The translations under genes were made by a program, and so were the position numbers. The notes under the pieces were generated by a model. The model did not search any database. It was not told the DNA's origin and was given only the letters and a program-made list of their open reading frames with translations. A DNA stretch of 64,000 nucleotides from Mytilisepta virgata (Eukaryota; Mollusca; Bivalvia; Mytilida; Mytilidae): contig CM051518.1 in assembly GCA_028015205.1 (NCBI GenBank), positions 28,648,501-28,712,500 on the forward strand, read 5' to 3'. Below, one piece after another: positions 34,310-45,960 of the stretch (position 1 is the first letter of the stretch; every line of letters begins with the position of its first letter).

Positions 34310-35123
34310 ATGGTTGTAGCTGAAGAAAAACGAATTGTTCAGTGTACTTTGGTTGGAGACAAAACTACAGGCAAGACATCATTGGCCAGATTCTGTTGTA
34401 AGAAGCTGCAGAGGTCAGATGATAGCACAGTTTTTGATAGCTATGCAGCTACTGTGTCACTGAAAAGGAACGAGACGCACACCATCGGAATCTTCGATTG
34501 TTCATGCCAGGTTAGTTGAAATCCTATGTTCATCTTTTATTAACTGTTTATGTCAGCTTTGATTTATTTCACTTACAAATATTTGTTTATTGTATTTATG
34601 TTATATAAAAATTATGTTGGTAAAATATTTGAAATTGTTTTTATTTGAAATAAACTTCAATAAAGATTCTATACGTGTTATAATTATGGAATGTTAATTT
34701 TATAATTCAAACTCTTATGTCTTCTTTACTTTATATTTTTAGAATGAACACAAAGAGCTGAGACAGTTTGCATATAAAGACAGCAATGTTTTTGTCTTGT
34801 GCTACAGCGCTACTGACAGAAAGTCTTTCCAAAATATCAAAGACATTTGGCTTCCAGAGATCCGGAATTTTCTAGGACACAAATTTCCATTAGTTCTAGT
34901 GGCTACTCATGCTGACAAAAGGAACTCATTAAACTTTGACGAGGATATTCCGGTAACAAAGGAAGAAGGACTTGAATTATCGAAACAAATACAAGCTGAT
35001 GCTTTTGTTGACTCTTCGGCAGTGAATAAAAATTGTGGACATGAAGTTTTTCAACATGTGTTACTATCTGCTCTGAAACACAAGAAAAGGAAAAATATTA
35101 TTCACAGAATTTTGAGAAAATAA
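34310..35123 (+). CDS. Divergent Rho-family GTPase (G1 and G3 altered)
   Basis: Exons 34310-34510 and 34743-35123 join in phase 0 (CAG|gttagt ... tag|AAT) to give 193 residues. G1 is GDKTTGKT: the P-loop GxxxxGKT frame is kept, but Lys stands where Rac has Gly12. Switch I is TVFDSYAATV, G3 is DCSCQ (the invariant Gly60 replaced by Cys), G4 is THAD and G5 is SSA. The tail (IIHRILRK) has no CAAX box. AATAAA lies at 35324-35329. It is the most diverged of the five, yet frame, splice sites and length are intact, so it is unlikely to be a decaying pseudogene. In Rac and Ras, Gly12 and Gly60 changes block hydrolysis or the GTP switch; the effect here is inferred. Confidence 0.83.
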
Positions 35124-35329
35124 GTGAAACATTACCATGACAATAATATAAGTGATACTCAAACTATTAGAATATTCTTTGTTCTCTGTGTTTAATTTCG
35201 ATAGAGGACTTGTGCAATTATTTTATATACAAAGAAAGCGATGCATTTGGAGGTTGATGTGTTCAAGACTTTTTATTTTTAAATTTGTTATTTTACTTGT
35301 TGAAATCGTTATTTTATCACAAAAATAAA

Positions 35330-38300
35330 ATGTTAAAACTTAACTGTTGTCTATTAATTCATGTGTAATTATTTTTAATGAATGGTTACGTTAACATTCT
35401 TATCATATAGAACATAAACGATATATACAATCATATGTCGAATTTAATTCATATTTACGTACATTCATGATCAAAATGGCGAAAAATGTCAGCACTTATT
35501 TCAAAACGAAACTAAAACTAAAAACAAATAAAAAATTCACACTTAGCGTATACTTTGCGCCGTTTGTTCAAATTTCCGATGTTAACTTCTGTCTATAGAA
35601 TCCTTAACTGTTTCAGTGTTTGTTTCAGTGTAGCCTTGTATTTTGATTTGTACATTTTACATATCACTGACTTTCACACACTGTCGGTGACAGATTGTTG
35701 TTGGTACGCATAGTGCCAGTAATCTACAGTAATGAATTTGTAATTTTATAAATCATTGTTAAACTTGTGGTAGACAAGATGGATTCTCCCCGACATATCC
35801 GCCCTTATTCGTATCCACGAAAAATATTAATGATACCGTTTACTAAGGTTGAGATGAATATATGACAAAAACATGAAACAAAATAAAATGAATAATAACT
35901 TTATTTAATAGCAGGAAAACAATAACCCCTTTATTCTATATATATATTAATGGATAAAACTACATATGTACATGTGGCAAGTATTTTCTATATAACTATT
36001 TACGTCACTCTAAGGAAGGATTATTCCCATATGATATACCATAATACAATATACATGTACATAGACTTTATATTGACAATTTCCACACGTCATATACGTA
36101 GTATAATGACATGATACTTTTCAACTATCACATGCGCATATAAAACAACATGATGATACAATATGAATATGAACCCTGCTTTAAAATAGACCGACAAGCT
36201 GAGCCGGGTTTTTAACGTGCTTGCTCAGAAAGTAATAGTCCTTACCCGGACACATCACTCTGACTTCGAGCCGACCAGACTTTGCTCTTCGTTCTTCGCG
36301 GGGAAGTAGGACATATCAGATTTTGATATTTGAGGAGCCCTAGAGGCGAGTACATTACATCGGGACTACAGAGGTGGTTCAAAATCAAAAGAGGAAGAAA
36401 AGCAATAGAAACTCACATCAGCACAACCAATGAAAGAAAGAAAAACAACAATTCTATGACACTTACAAAATGCAACGAAAGCAATGAAACAAAACCAATT
36501 TTATCTCACAAACATTCATTTCTCACAATAAACCTTTCTTATTTGTTTCTTGCATGCGCTCGGGTCTTATGACTCGCCTTCTTTCATGACCTGTCAAACA
36601 TTAATCAGAAAATGATGGAGAATTATATCAGCCTCAACGGACGGGTATCAATCTTCCACAAAATCATTCAATTAAAGACCTTAAAATTAAGAGGATCAGT
36701 ACAATCAGACTGTGGACATCCAAAGAGAGATAACTTTTTTTAATTTCCCTCAATTGTATGGTTGAATAAGTAAGTTGTATATGTTCTTGATTTCCGTTCT
36801 GTGATAATATATTTTAAAAAGCGGTTAAAACAGAACGTTATAATGACTGCCTTTCACCATAGGACCCAACTTTTGGATATATAATTTTTTTGTCTTATTT
36901 CACAAGTATTTTTAACTCAGATTTTTAATAAATATTTACCATAAACACGAATTATCAATAGGGATTTTAGTCGCCATCTTGCATTGCCTAACCCAATCAC
37001 GATTAAAACTTTATTAAAAATACTTCCATTTGACAATTTATCCATGTCTGCCCTCGATCTCCTTAAAAATTAATGGTATTCAATACATTAAAATCAATTA
37101 CTGTACAATTACCCGTCAATGGGAGGCAACTCCATCTCTTATTGACAAAACTAGTTCCGCACTAATTCCATTATTAAAATATGTCTATCTTTTTTTCAGA
37201 TTAATATATTTGAAATTCATTGGTAATTAAAAATATCTAGATTATTACTTTTTTTTTGTTTTAAGTTTGCTGTTGGTGCAAGTGGGCAGTTATACTATTT
37301 AAAAAAATCTTTACTACCATGATTCCTTTTTTATTTAATTTTTGTTTAAACAGTTCCGACATATGAGAAATAAATCAACATTTTTTTTATTTATGTTTCC
37401 ATGTATATCAATGAGACTTCTAAAATATAAATTTACAACCTTTAATTTAATAAATTTTGATTTATTTTATTTAAAACTGGAAGAAATCTAATAAATTTCA
37501 AAAAACGTCTTCTTTCAGTTGATTGTATTTCCGAGTACCTCCATGGCCGTGTAAAAAAAACAAAGGTTGAAATCCATTTTGAAATAAATCAACAGAAAGT
37601 GCATACATGTAACGTCAGAGAACCCAAACTGGACTGGCTACCGAAAATGCGACCACTGCACTCATTATACTTTGACATTTGAAAAGAAATATTAGTCTTT
37701 AAAACTGCCATCTTGTTCTGCATATATAGGTAATTTAACAGAGTAAGAACTGTAGATTTCCGTTAGCTCATTATTCCGCAATATGCATAAAAATTTTAAA
37801 CTTTTGTTTATCTAAATTGGACTACAGCGATGACGCCCTGCTACTTCAATGATTTTTGTATGACATTTTTGACGGCACAAAATTATCAATTATTGAGAAT
37901 CTAACAAATGACTTAATTTGATCCCCCATTTCAGGCTAACACGGCCTTAATTTTTATTTCAATTTAAACCAAAAAAATTCCCGATTGACCCAGCTCCTGC
38001 TTTTTTTTCACACCTAAAGTGGTCCCGGCTTTTTATTTTTCCAAAATCCTGGTCTTGACTTTTTATTTTAATTTCATCCCCCCCCCCTTAAAAATTAAAA
38101 GGTTTCTCCCGTAACAGAGATTAAGGGAGACCAAAGTTCAAACTAAATATCCAAATATAAAGGTCTACAACAAAAGTAAAGATATAATAATTGCTTTCAA
38201 TTCTTGTAGATACATTAGCTTCTGAATTTAACACTAGATTAGATAAGATGCTGAACCCCCCCCCCCCCCCCTCTTTCCCAAAATCAATGGAAGTCGTCAA

Positions 38301-40190
38301 ATAATCTTCAGTAACAAAAAAAACAAATAGGGGCAGATAATTATTCAAAATTGTGCGCGCCGCCCCCCCCCCCCCCCCCCCCCTTCCACTCGTCGACCCT
38401 CTGGATCCCTTGCAGGATTTATCCGCCCGATTTCGGAGTAATTGTCGCCTGTCCTCGTCTAAGAAATGATTTCCCTTCATCTCTATTTACGTTTTAAAAG
38501 ATAGATTTCGTTTTTCGTTAATAAATATTGGTTTTCGCTGAGTAAAAAGTATGGTAAAATTTGTGAATTAATGATGTTAGTCATTCCGAACTGAGGTTAT
38601 ATATTTTCGGTCTAATAGGATGTTGCTTTATTAAACAAAGAAAAATAACAATACATTTTAAAGCCAAAATTTTCGATTAACAATTAACTATAGGTATGGA
38701 AAATATAATTCCTGTGCAAAGAAATATTATCTAAAATAAATTCGGATCATAAATTTGATGTGTACAAAGAAACAAGATCATCTTACCTGGCTTTTGGCTA
38801 ACCTTTTTAGGAAACAACAGTTTAAGGTTGGGGACAAGGAAAGAAAAAATACAGGCTCCAAAATATGTTTAATAATACAGAATTCAATATCATCTGGAAT
38901 CAAACAGTAAATTATTTTGGATAAAATGTTTGGCTTGATTGAGCGCCGAATAATCTGCAGGCTCGCAGATGCTGCAAAAAAATCAGGATCCAAGATGTCT
39001 TCCCCCATAAAAATCAAATTGTTGTTTTATTAATATAACCGCGTCTGGTTTGAATGCTGACAAAGTGACAATGCACAAGAAATTTTGTTCTTATTCATTT
39101 AACAGTCCCTAAGTGTATCAACTGAAAATTTCTGTTTAGATCTACAAATCTTGTCAAGTTTGTAAATTGTTTCTGCATAATTGAAGCTTTGTACCTTGAA
39201 ATGCTGAAACATTAATTGGATATGTGCACCTTTTATTTTTGAAAATGTTATTTTCTTTTTTTCCATAAATTTCATTTTACATTATTGATACTTAAATGGA
39301 GACATGTTGAATATCGGCAAACGAATACCGAAGCGACAAAACAGTGGGAATAGTCCGTAAATTCGTGTTCCAAGGAAAATACAAAGTCACGAAAATGGAA
39401 TACAACAAACAAACGCCACAAGAAGACATGTAAAAGTAAAAGAATAAAAAAAACATAAAATAAACTAAATAAAAATAGAATAAGACAGCACAGAAACTAA
39501 AGCACTAGCATTTGTGAACTCCCACTAAAACCGGGAGTAAAATAAGGTGCTCCTGAAGGAAAGTGTGCGAATGGTATTTTGGATCTGGTCAGCTGTACTT
39601 GGTGGAGAAACACATCAAGACACGTAATAGTTCTCTAGATTACTTGTTAAAATGTTTATAAAAATGGTGACTGTTAGAACCGATAATATCCCTGTACTCA
39701 CATTTTCAATTTACTCATATTTTGAGCATCAACGTGCAATAAATGCAACAGAACTAAATCTCAATTGTTTCAAACAGAAAACAGTGCATTGTAAGTTGTA
39801 TTGTTTTTACTTTTAATAAAATTCCAGCTATACACGAGTTTGCCAAAAATCTACCAATGTCGGATTTCCAAAATTTGAACTTGTGTTCGATGTAATTTTC
39901 AATGTCCTTCTGATTCGGGAAGTATACGGTTCCTTTTAAGAAAAATACTAATGCATGTAGTAACAATGATATAATTTCTTCCAGGAAATCAACCAAGCTG
40001 GAAATGTAATCCTTTGAAATCCGAAAGATCCATGAAAATTGAGATTTTTAACCGGATTTCAACGTAAAATATCAAACAGTAATGAAGGCTAGTCCGGTTT
40101 TCTGTCAATTTTACAGCTCATTTCTTCATTTTTTTTTTATTTTATGAATAGGTGACATGATTGTTACTGATCTGTAAATTTCCGATCATT
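35330..40190. other. AT-rich intergenic region
   Basis: No supported gene. It contains a SINE-like fragment (about 36185-36290), two long C homopolymer runs (about 38257-38271 and 38363-38383) and many short A/T runs. Confidence 0.5.
36185..36290 (-). mobile_element. SINE-like fragment
   Basis: On the minus strand the segment contains AGCACGTTAAAAACCCGGCT. Its AGCACGTTAAA block parallels AGCACGCTAAAGACTC in the SINE at 5975-6262, suggesting a related 3' domain. It is more GC-rich than its flanks. No tRNA head is evident. Confidence 0.3.
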
Positions 40191-40283
40191 AAGGGCTTTC
40201 CCGTCTCCGGACGGAAAGTCCTTATTGTATTTCTTCTGTTTAATATTATTAAGGGCTTTCCCGTCTCCGGACGGAAAGTCCTT
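40191..40283 (+). repeat. Two 33-nt hairpin units, type 1
   Basis: Two identical units, 40191-40223 and 40251-40283, 60 bp apart. Each folds as AAGGGCTTTCCCGTC against GACGGAAAGTCCTT with one G-U and one bulge. Both are followed by ATTGTATTTCTTCTG and an ATT-rich spacer. Confidence 0.85.
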
Positions 40284-40317
40284 ATTGTATTTCTTCTGTT
40301 TAATATTATTATTATTA

Positions 40318-41690
40318 TTCTTTTTCTTCCGCCATTTCCTGACAAGTGAGTTCGCGACATATCGCTTTCATATTTTGTCTATGATATCGGTCATGAAAAT
40401 GATTTGATGTGTTATGGGAATTATGTCGTAAACTTTGTCGTTACGGAGTTATCTTCCCCAACACCAAAAAGATTGTGTGTACTACTCCTCTGAAACCTTA
40501 AAAGATATCGCTTCAAAATCTTTTCTAAAGTCTTCAGTCAATCCATACGCAACTTTGTTGAATGTTAGCGGAAAGGATCTGACGACATCTTATGGGAGTT
40601 ACCTCCCCTAAAATGATTCGTGTAAGTGATATACAAGTATATCTTAAAAACCAGAAGTGATACAGACCTAAAGTCTTCACCATAGACCCTCATGACCTTT
40701 CATCTTCAAAATAGAAATAAGGTCAAAGGTCAAGGTCACGTTCTATATTTTGACCTTTGCTTGTGTGCACTACTCCTCTGAAATGATAAAAGATACAGGA
40801 ATGGTTGGGGGTGTAAAATGTCTGGCATCTAAAGACGCAACTTTGTTACATTTCCATGAAAAGGATCTGAGGTCATCTTATAAGAGTTATGTCCCATTGA
40901 AGCATTGGTAAATTAGTTTTTCGGGTAAAACTCAGTAACTTTATATGATAGAGGCATGGGGTCTTCAGTTTTGATCATCGGGGGATGTGACCTTGAGGAT
41001 GACCTTAGACCAAAATGTCAAGGTCAACGTCCTAATTTTTGACCTTTCTATTATTAGAAGATATTTGAATGCTTTCTAATGAGAAAAGGACTCTGTTGAA
41101 AGGCAAATCATAGTCACGGTCACATGATTACAGGTCAAGGTCATTTAATGAAAAATACGTCTTAGATTTTAACCTTTTTTACCAATAGAGATATTGAAGT
41201 GGTTCTTCTTTAGAAATATTCAGCTTAGGAAGACAAATCAACGTGAACGTCAAAACAGCAAATGTCAAGGTCATTGAGTGAGAAAACGTCCTAGATTTTG
41301 ACCTTTTTTATCTTTAAAGATACAGAAGTGGTTCTTCTTCAAAGATGTTCAGCATTAGGAGGCAAGGTAATAAAATTACAGGTCAAGGTCATTTAATAAA
41401 AAATACGTCCTAGATTTTAACCCTACTTACCAAACCAGGTACTGAAGTTGTTCTTCTTCAGAGATATTCAGCTTTGGAATGCAAGTCGACATGAAAGGCA
41501 AGGAATCATGTGTCAAGGTCATTGAGCCAGAAAGCGTCCTATATTTTGACCTTTTTTATCGTTAACGATACAAAAGTGGTTCTGCTTCAGAGATGTTCAT
41601 CATTTGGGGTTTAATCAATCTGAATGTCATGAGGTCGCATGTAAAGGTAATTTAACCTGGGAAAGCCCTCAATTGTTCTTTGAACAATTG
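40318..41690 (+). repeat. Array body A (AGGTCA-rich, ends in hairpin)
   Basis: The body starts TTCTTTTTCTTCCGCC after the ATT run and ends at the hairpin 41670-41690 (CAATTGTTC, 3-nt loop, GAACAATTG), preceded by GGGAAAGCCCT, which matches the type 1 hairpin arm. Internally it repeats modules of about 120 bp built around AAGGTCA, ATTTTGACCTTTTTTA and GTGGTTCTTCTTCA. It resembles body C, with shared runs such as AAAGATATCG and GGATCTGACGACAT. No coding potential is evident. Confidence 0.75.
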
Positions 41691-41710
41691 GATCTTTTCA
41701 TATTATTATT

Positions 41711-41803
41711 AAGGGCTTTCCCGTCTCCGGACGGAAAGTCCTTATTGTATTTCTTCTGTTTAATATTATTAAGGGCTTTCCCGTCTCCGGACGGAAAGTC
41801 CTT
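41711..41803 (+). repeat. Two hairpin units, type 1
   Basis: Second pair of type 1 hairpins (41711-41743, 41771-41803), same 60-bp period and same downstream ATTGTATTTCTTCTG as the pair at 40191. Confidence 0.85.
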
Positions 41804-41833
41804 ATTGTATTTCTTCTGTTTAATATTATTATT

Positions 41834-42169
41834 AAGGTCTTTCCCACTACAGTGGAAAGACCTTATTGTATTTCTTCTGATTATTATTATTAAGGTCTTT
41901 CCCACTACAGTGGAAAGACCTTATTGTATTTCTTCTGATTATTATTATTATTAAGGTCTTTCCCACTACAGTGGAAAGACCTTATTGTATTTCTTCTGAT
42001 TATTATTATTATTAAGGTCTTTCCCACTACAGTGGAAAGACCTTATTGTATTTCTTCTGATTATTATTATTATTATTATTATTAAGGTCTTTCCCACTAC
42101 AGTGGAAAGACCTTATTGTATTTCTTCTGATTATTATTAAGGTCTTTCCCACTACAGTGGAAAGACCTT
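41834..42169 (+). repeat. Six hairpin units, type 2, in ATT microsatellite
   Basis: Six identical 31-nt units start at 41834, 41892, 41953, 42014, 42084 and 42139. Each pairs AAGGTCTTTCC with GGAAAGACCTT around CACTACAGT-type centres (stem 13 bp or more). Every unit is followed by ATTGTATTTCTTCTG, then a variable number of ATT triplets, so the period varies from about 55 to 70 bp. Confidence 0.9.
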
Positions 42170-42184
42170 ATTGTATTTCTTCTG

Positions 42185-42215
<31 letters not shown>

Positions 42216-44011
42216 TTCTTCTTTTCCGCGGTCACTATAACAAAAGTGTCGCGACATATCTTTACGATACTTGGTACCATTATTCGGTCATACTCTGACT
42301 CGCTTTGACTGACCCTGCGAAACCGATCTATTTTTAGTAACGGAGTTATCTGCCCGACATTCAAAAACCTTGTGTGCAGATAAACTCAGAAACCGTAACC
42401 GTTATCAAAAATCTGAAGTGGGGGAAATGTTGCTAGACTCCTGGTCATGATTCGTCACGCAAAAAAAACATTTCGATCAACTTCCTAGTTACGCGTTTTT
42501 GACTCGAAAAGTGTCGCGACTCGTCAAATTTTTTTTCTTCAAAACGGTTAGTCCTAGAGACTTGGGACCTTCACCAATCATCCTGGATGACATATGTTGC
42601 ATTCAAAAATGTCAAGGTCAAAGGTCAAATCTCAAGGTCAGACGTCATGGTACACCTTGTTATCAGGTTAACTCAAAAACCATACAAAATTTAAGCAGAC
42701 ATGTAATGGGGAAAATACTTGTCTCATTTAGACCTTTATTTGATATAAAGGGTCGAACCCTGTACGACAAACGGTTTTCGAGTTATAGCCCTTAACGCGT
42801 TTCGGCTAAATGGTTTTTGGCCTATAACTTGAAAATGGTTCGAGATAACATAGTAAACATATGGGTTATTGGTGACCGTCAACTTATTCCCTTCAATTTA
42901 AAATCAAACTCGATTGGCTAATGGCGGCCATTTTCAAAATGGCCGACACTGTAAACAGTTTTTGTGGAAAAGCACGTAAACCGTACAAAATTGAAGCAGA
43001 CAATACATGGGAAAATTGTTCGTCACGTCGAAATCTACAAAAAAGTCTTCAGGACCGAAACCGTAAGTTCTACGATGACTCCTTAAAGAGTTACTGCCCC
43101 TGACGTATGTTTGTTTTATACTATATCTCGAAAACCATTATAGATATGAAGAAAATGTTAATACAAAAAAAGATCAGTTACAAAAGATCTACATTTTAGT
43201 ACCAAGGTCAAAAGTCAGATATCAAGGTCATCCAAAAAGCCCTTAGCAACCGATGGAAAAGTACCTAGCAACCATATATATTTATGTTCAGGATCATATT
43301 ATAGAGCCATAGAGGTCAAAATGGAAGGTCAAGGGTCAAGGTCATCGAAAAAGTCCTTAGTAACCGACGGAAAAGTACCTAGCAACCATATATATTTATG
43401 CTGAGGATCATATTATAGAGCCATAGAGGTCAAAATTGAAGGTCAAGGATCAAGGTCATTGAAAAAGTCCTTAGCAACCGATGGAAAAGTACCTAGCAAC
43501 CATATATATTTATGCTCAGGATCATATTATAGAGCCATAGAGGTCAAAATGGAAGGTCAAAATCAAGGTCATTGAAAAAGTCCTTAGCAACCGATGGAAA
43601 AGTACCTAGCAACCATATATATTTCTGTTCAGAATCCTGTTTTAGAGCTGTAGAGGTGAAAATGGAAGTCAAGGGTCAAGGTCAATGAAAAAGTCCTTAG
43701 CAACCGATAGAAAAGTACCTAGCAACCATATATATTTATGTTCAGGACCCTATTTTAGAGCTGTAGAGATCAAAATGGAAGGTCATGGTCAAGGTCATAG
43801 AAAAAGTCATTAGCAACCGATGTAAAAGTACCTAGCAACCATATATATCTATGTTCAGGAACCTCTTTCAGAGCTGTAGAGGTCAAATCAAAGGTCAATG
43901 GTCAAGGTCATGGTGACAGAGTCCTATATTTTGACTAATATCCTTAGCAACTGAGGATTAAAAGGTCAATTTGACACGGGAAAGACCTTGCAATTGTTCT
44001 CTGAACAATTG
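42216..44011 (+). repeat. Array body B1
   Basis: The body starts TCTTCTTCTTTTCCGCGG and ends at the hairpin 43991-44011, preceded by GGGAAAGACCTTG. The first 900 bp are unique-looking sequence with several AAGGTCA direct repeats. From about 43200 it becomes a tandem array of roughly 112-118 bp modules, each with TTAGCAACCGATGGAAAAG, TACCTAGCAACCATATATAT and TCAAGGTCA. Short open frames (for example 42499-42795) recur in the other B bodies only because the DNA is duplicated. Confidence 0.85.
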
Positions 44012-44030
44012 TCTTTTTAATTATTATTAT

Positions 44031-45935
44031 TCTTCTTCTTTTCCGCGGTCACTATAACAAAAGTGTCGCGACATATCTTTACGATACTTGGTACCATTAT
44101 TCGGTCATACTCTGACTCGCTTTGACTGACCCTGCGAAACCGATCTATTTTTAGTAACGGAGTTATCTGCCCGACATTCAAAAACCTTGTGTGCAGATAA
44201 ACTCAGAAACCGTAACCGTTATCAAAAATCTGAAGCAGGGGAAATGTTGCTAGACTCCTGGTCATGATTCGTCACGCAAAAAAAAACATTTCGATCAACT
44301 TCCTAGTTACGCGTTTTTGACTCGAAAAGTGTCGCGACTCGTCAAATTTTTTTTCTTCAAAACGGTTAGTCCTAGAGACTTGGGACCTTCACCAATCATC
44401 CTGGATGACATATGTTGCATTCAAAAATGTCAAGGTCAAAGGTCAAATCTCAAGGTCAGAGGTCATGGTACACCTTGTTATCAGGTTAACTCAAAAACCA
44501 TACAAAATTTAAGCAGACATGTAATGGGGAAAATACTTGTCTCATTTAGACCTTTATTTGATATAAGGGTCGAACCCTGTACGACAAACGGTTTTCGAGT
44601 TATAGCCCTTAACGCGTTTCGGCTAAATGGTTTTTGGCCTATAACTTGAAAATGGTTCGAGATAACATAGTAAACATATGGGTTATTGGTGACCGTCAAC
44701 TTATTCCCTTCAATTTAAAATCAAACTCGATTGGCTAATGGCGGCCATTTTCAAAATGGCCGACACTGTAAACAGTTTTTGTGGAAAAGCACGTAAACCG
44801 TACAAAATTGAAGCAGACAATACATGGGAAAATTGTTCGTCACGTCGAAATCTACAAAAAAGTCTTCAGGACCGAAACCGTAAGTTCTACGATGACTCCT
44901 TAAAGAGTTACTGCCCCTGACGTATGTTTGTTTTATACTATATCTCGAAAACCATTATTGATATGAAGAAAATGTTAATACAAAAAAAGATCAGTTACAA
45001 AAGATCTACATTTTAGTACCAAGGTCAAAAGTCAGATATCAAGGTCATCCAAAAAGCCCTTAGCAACCGATGGAAAAGTACCTAGCAACCATATATATTT
45101 ATGTTCAGGATCATATTATAGAGCCATAGAGGTAAAATGGAAGGTCAAGGGTCAAGGTCATCGAAAAAGTCCTTAGTAACCGACGGAAAAGTACCTAGCA
45201 ACCATATATATTTATGCTGAGGATCATATTATAGAGCCATAGAGGTCAAAATTGAAGGTCAAGGATCAAGGTCATTGAAAAAGTCCTTAGCAACCGATGG
45301 AAAAGTACCTAGCAACCATATATATTTATGCTCAGGATCATATTATAGAGCCATAGAGGTCAAAATGGAAGGTCAAAATCAAGGTCATTGAAAAAGTCCT
45401 TAGCAACCGATGGAAAAGTACCTAGCAACCATATATATTTCTGTTCAGGACTCTATTTTAGAGCTGTAGAGATCAAAATGGAAGGTCAAGTTCATCGAAA
45501 AAGCCCTTAGCAACCGATTGAAAAGTACCTAGCAACCATATATATTTATGTTCAGAATCCTGATTTAGAGCTGTAGAGGTGAAAATGGAAGGTCAAGGGT
45601 CAAGGTCAATGAAAAAGTCCTTAGCAACCGATAGAAAAGTACCTAGCAACCATATATATTTATGTTCAGGACCCTATTTTAGAGCTGTAGAGATCAAAAT
45701 GGAAGGTCATGGTCAAGGTCATAGAAAAAGTCATTAGCAACCGATGTAAAAGTACCTAGCAACCATATATATCTATGTTCAGGAACCTCTTTCAGAGCTA
45801 TAGAGGTCAAATCAAAGGTCAATGGTCAAGGTCATGGTGACAGAGTCCTATATTTTGACTAATATCCTTAGCAACTGAGGATTAAAAGGTCAATTTGACA
45901 CGGGAAAGACCTTGCAATTGTTCTCTGAACAATTG
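44031..45935 (+). repeat. Array body B2, near-identical to B1
   Basis: Same start, same order and same terminal hairpin (45915-45935) as B1, with scattered single-base differences and one additional internal module. It follows B1 directly through an ATT run, with no 5' hairpin unit between. Confidence 0.88.
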
Positions 45936-45960
45936 TCTTTTTAATTATTATTATTATTAT

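Noticed and set aside
36330..36572. 80-codon frame starting MRSPRGEY
   Set aside because: Compositionally biased and without motif; it begins next to a SINE-like fragment, so probably chance.
38121..38480. 119-codon glycine-rich frame
   Set aside because: It arises from two poly-C homopolymer runs and has no partner exon or motif.
41711..42169. Regular palindromic repeats resembling a CRISPR array
   Set aside because: The spacers are ATT microsatellite rather than unique sequence, no cas-like genes are present, and the host is clearly a eukaryote with spliced genes.
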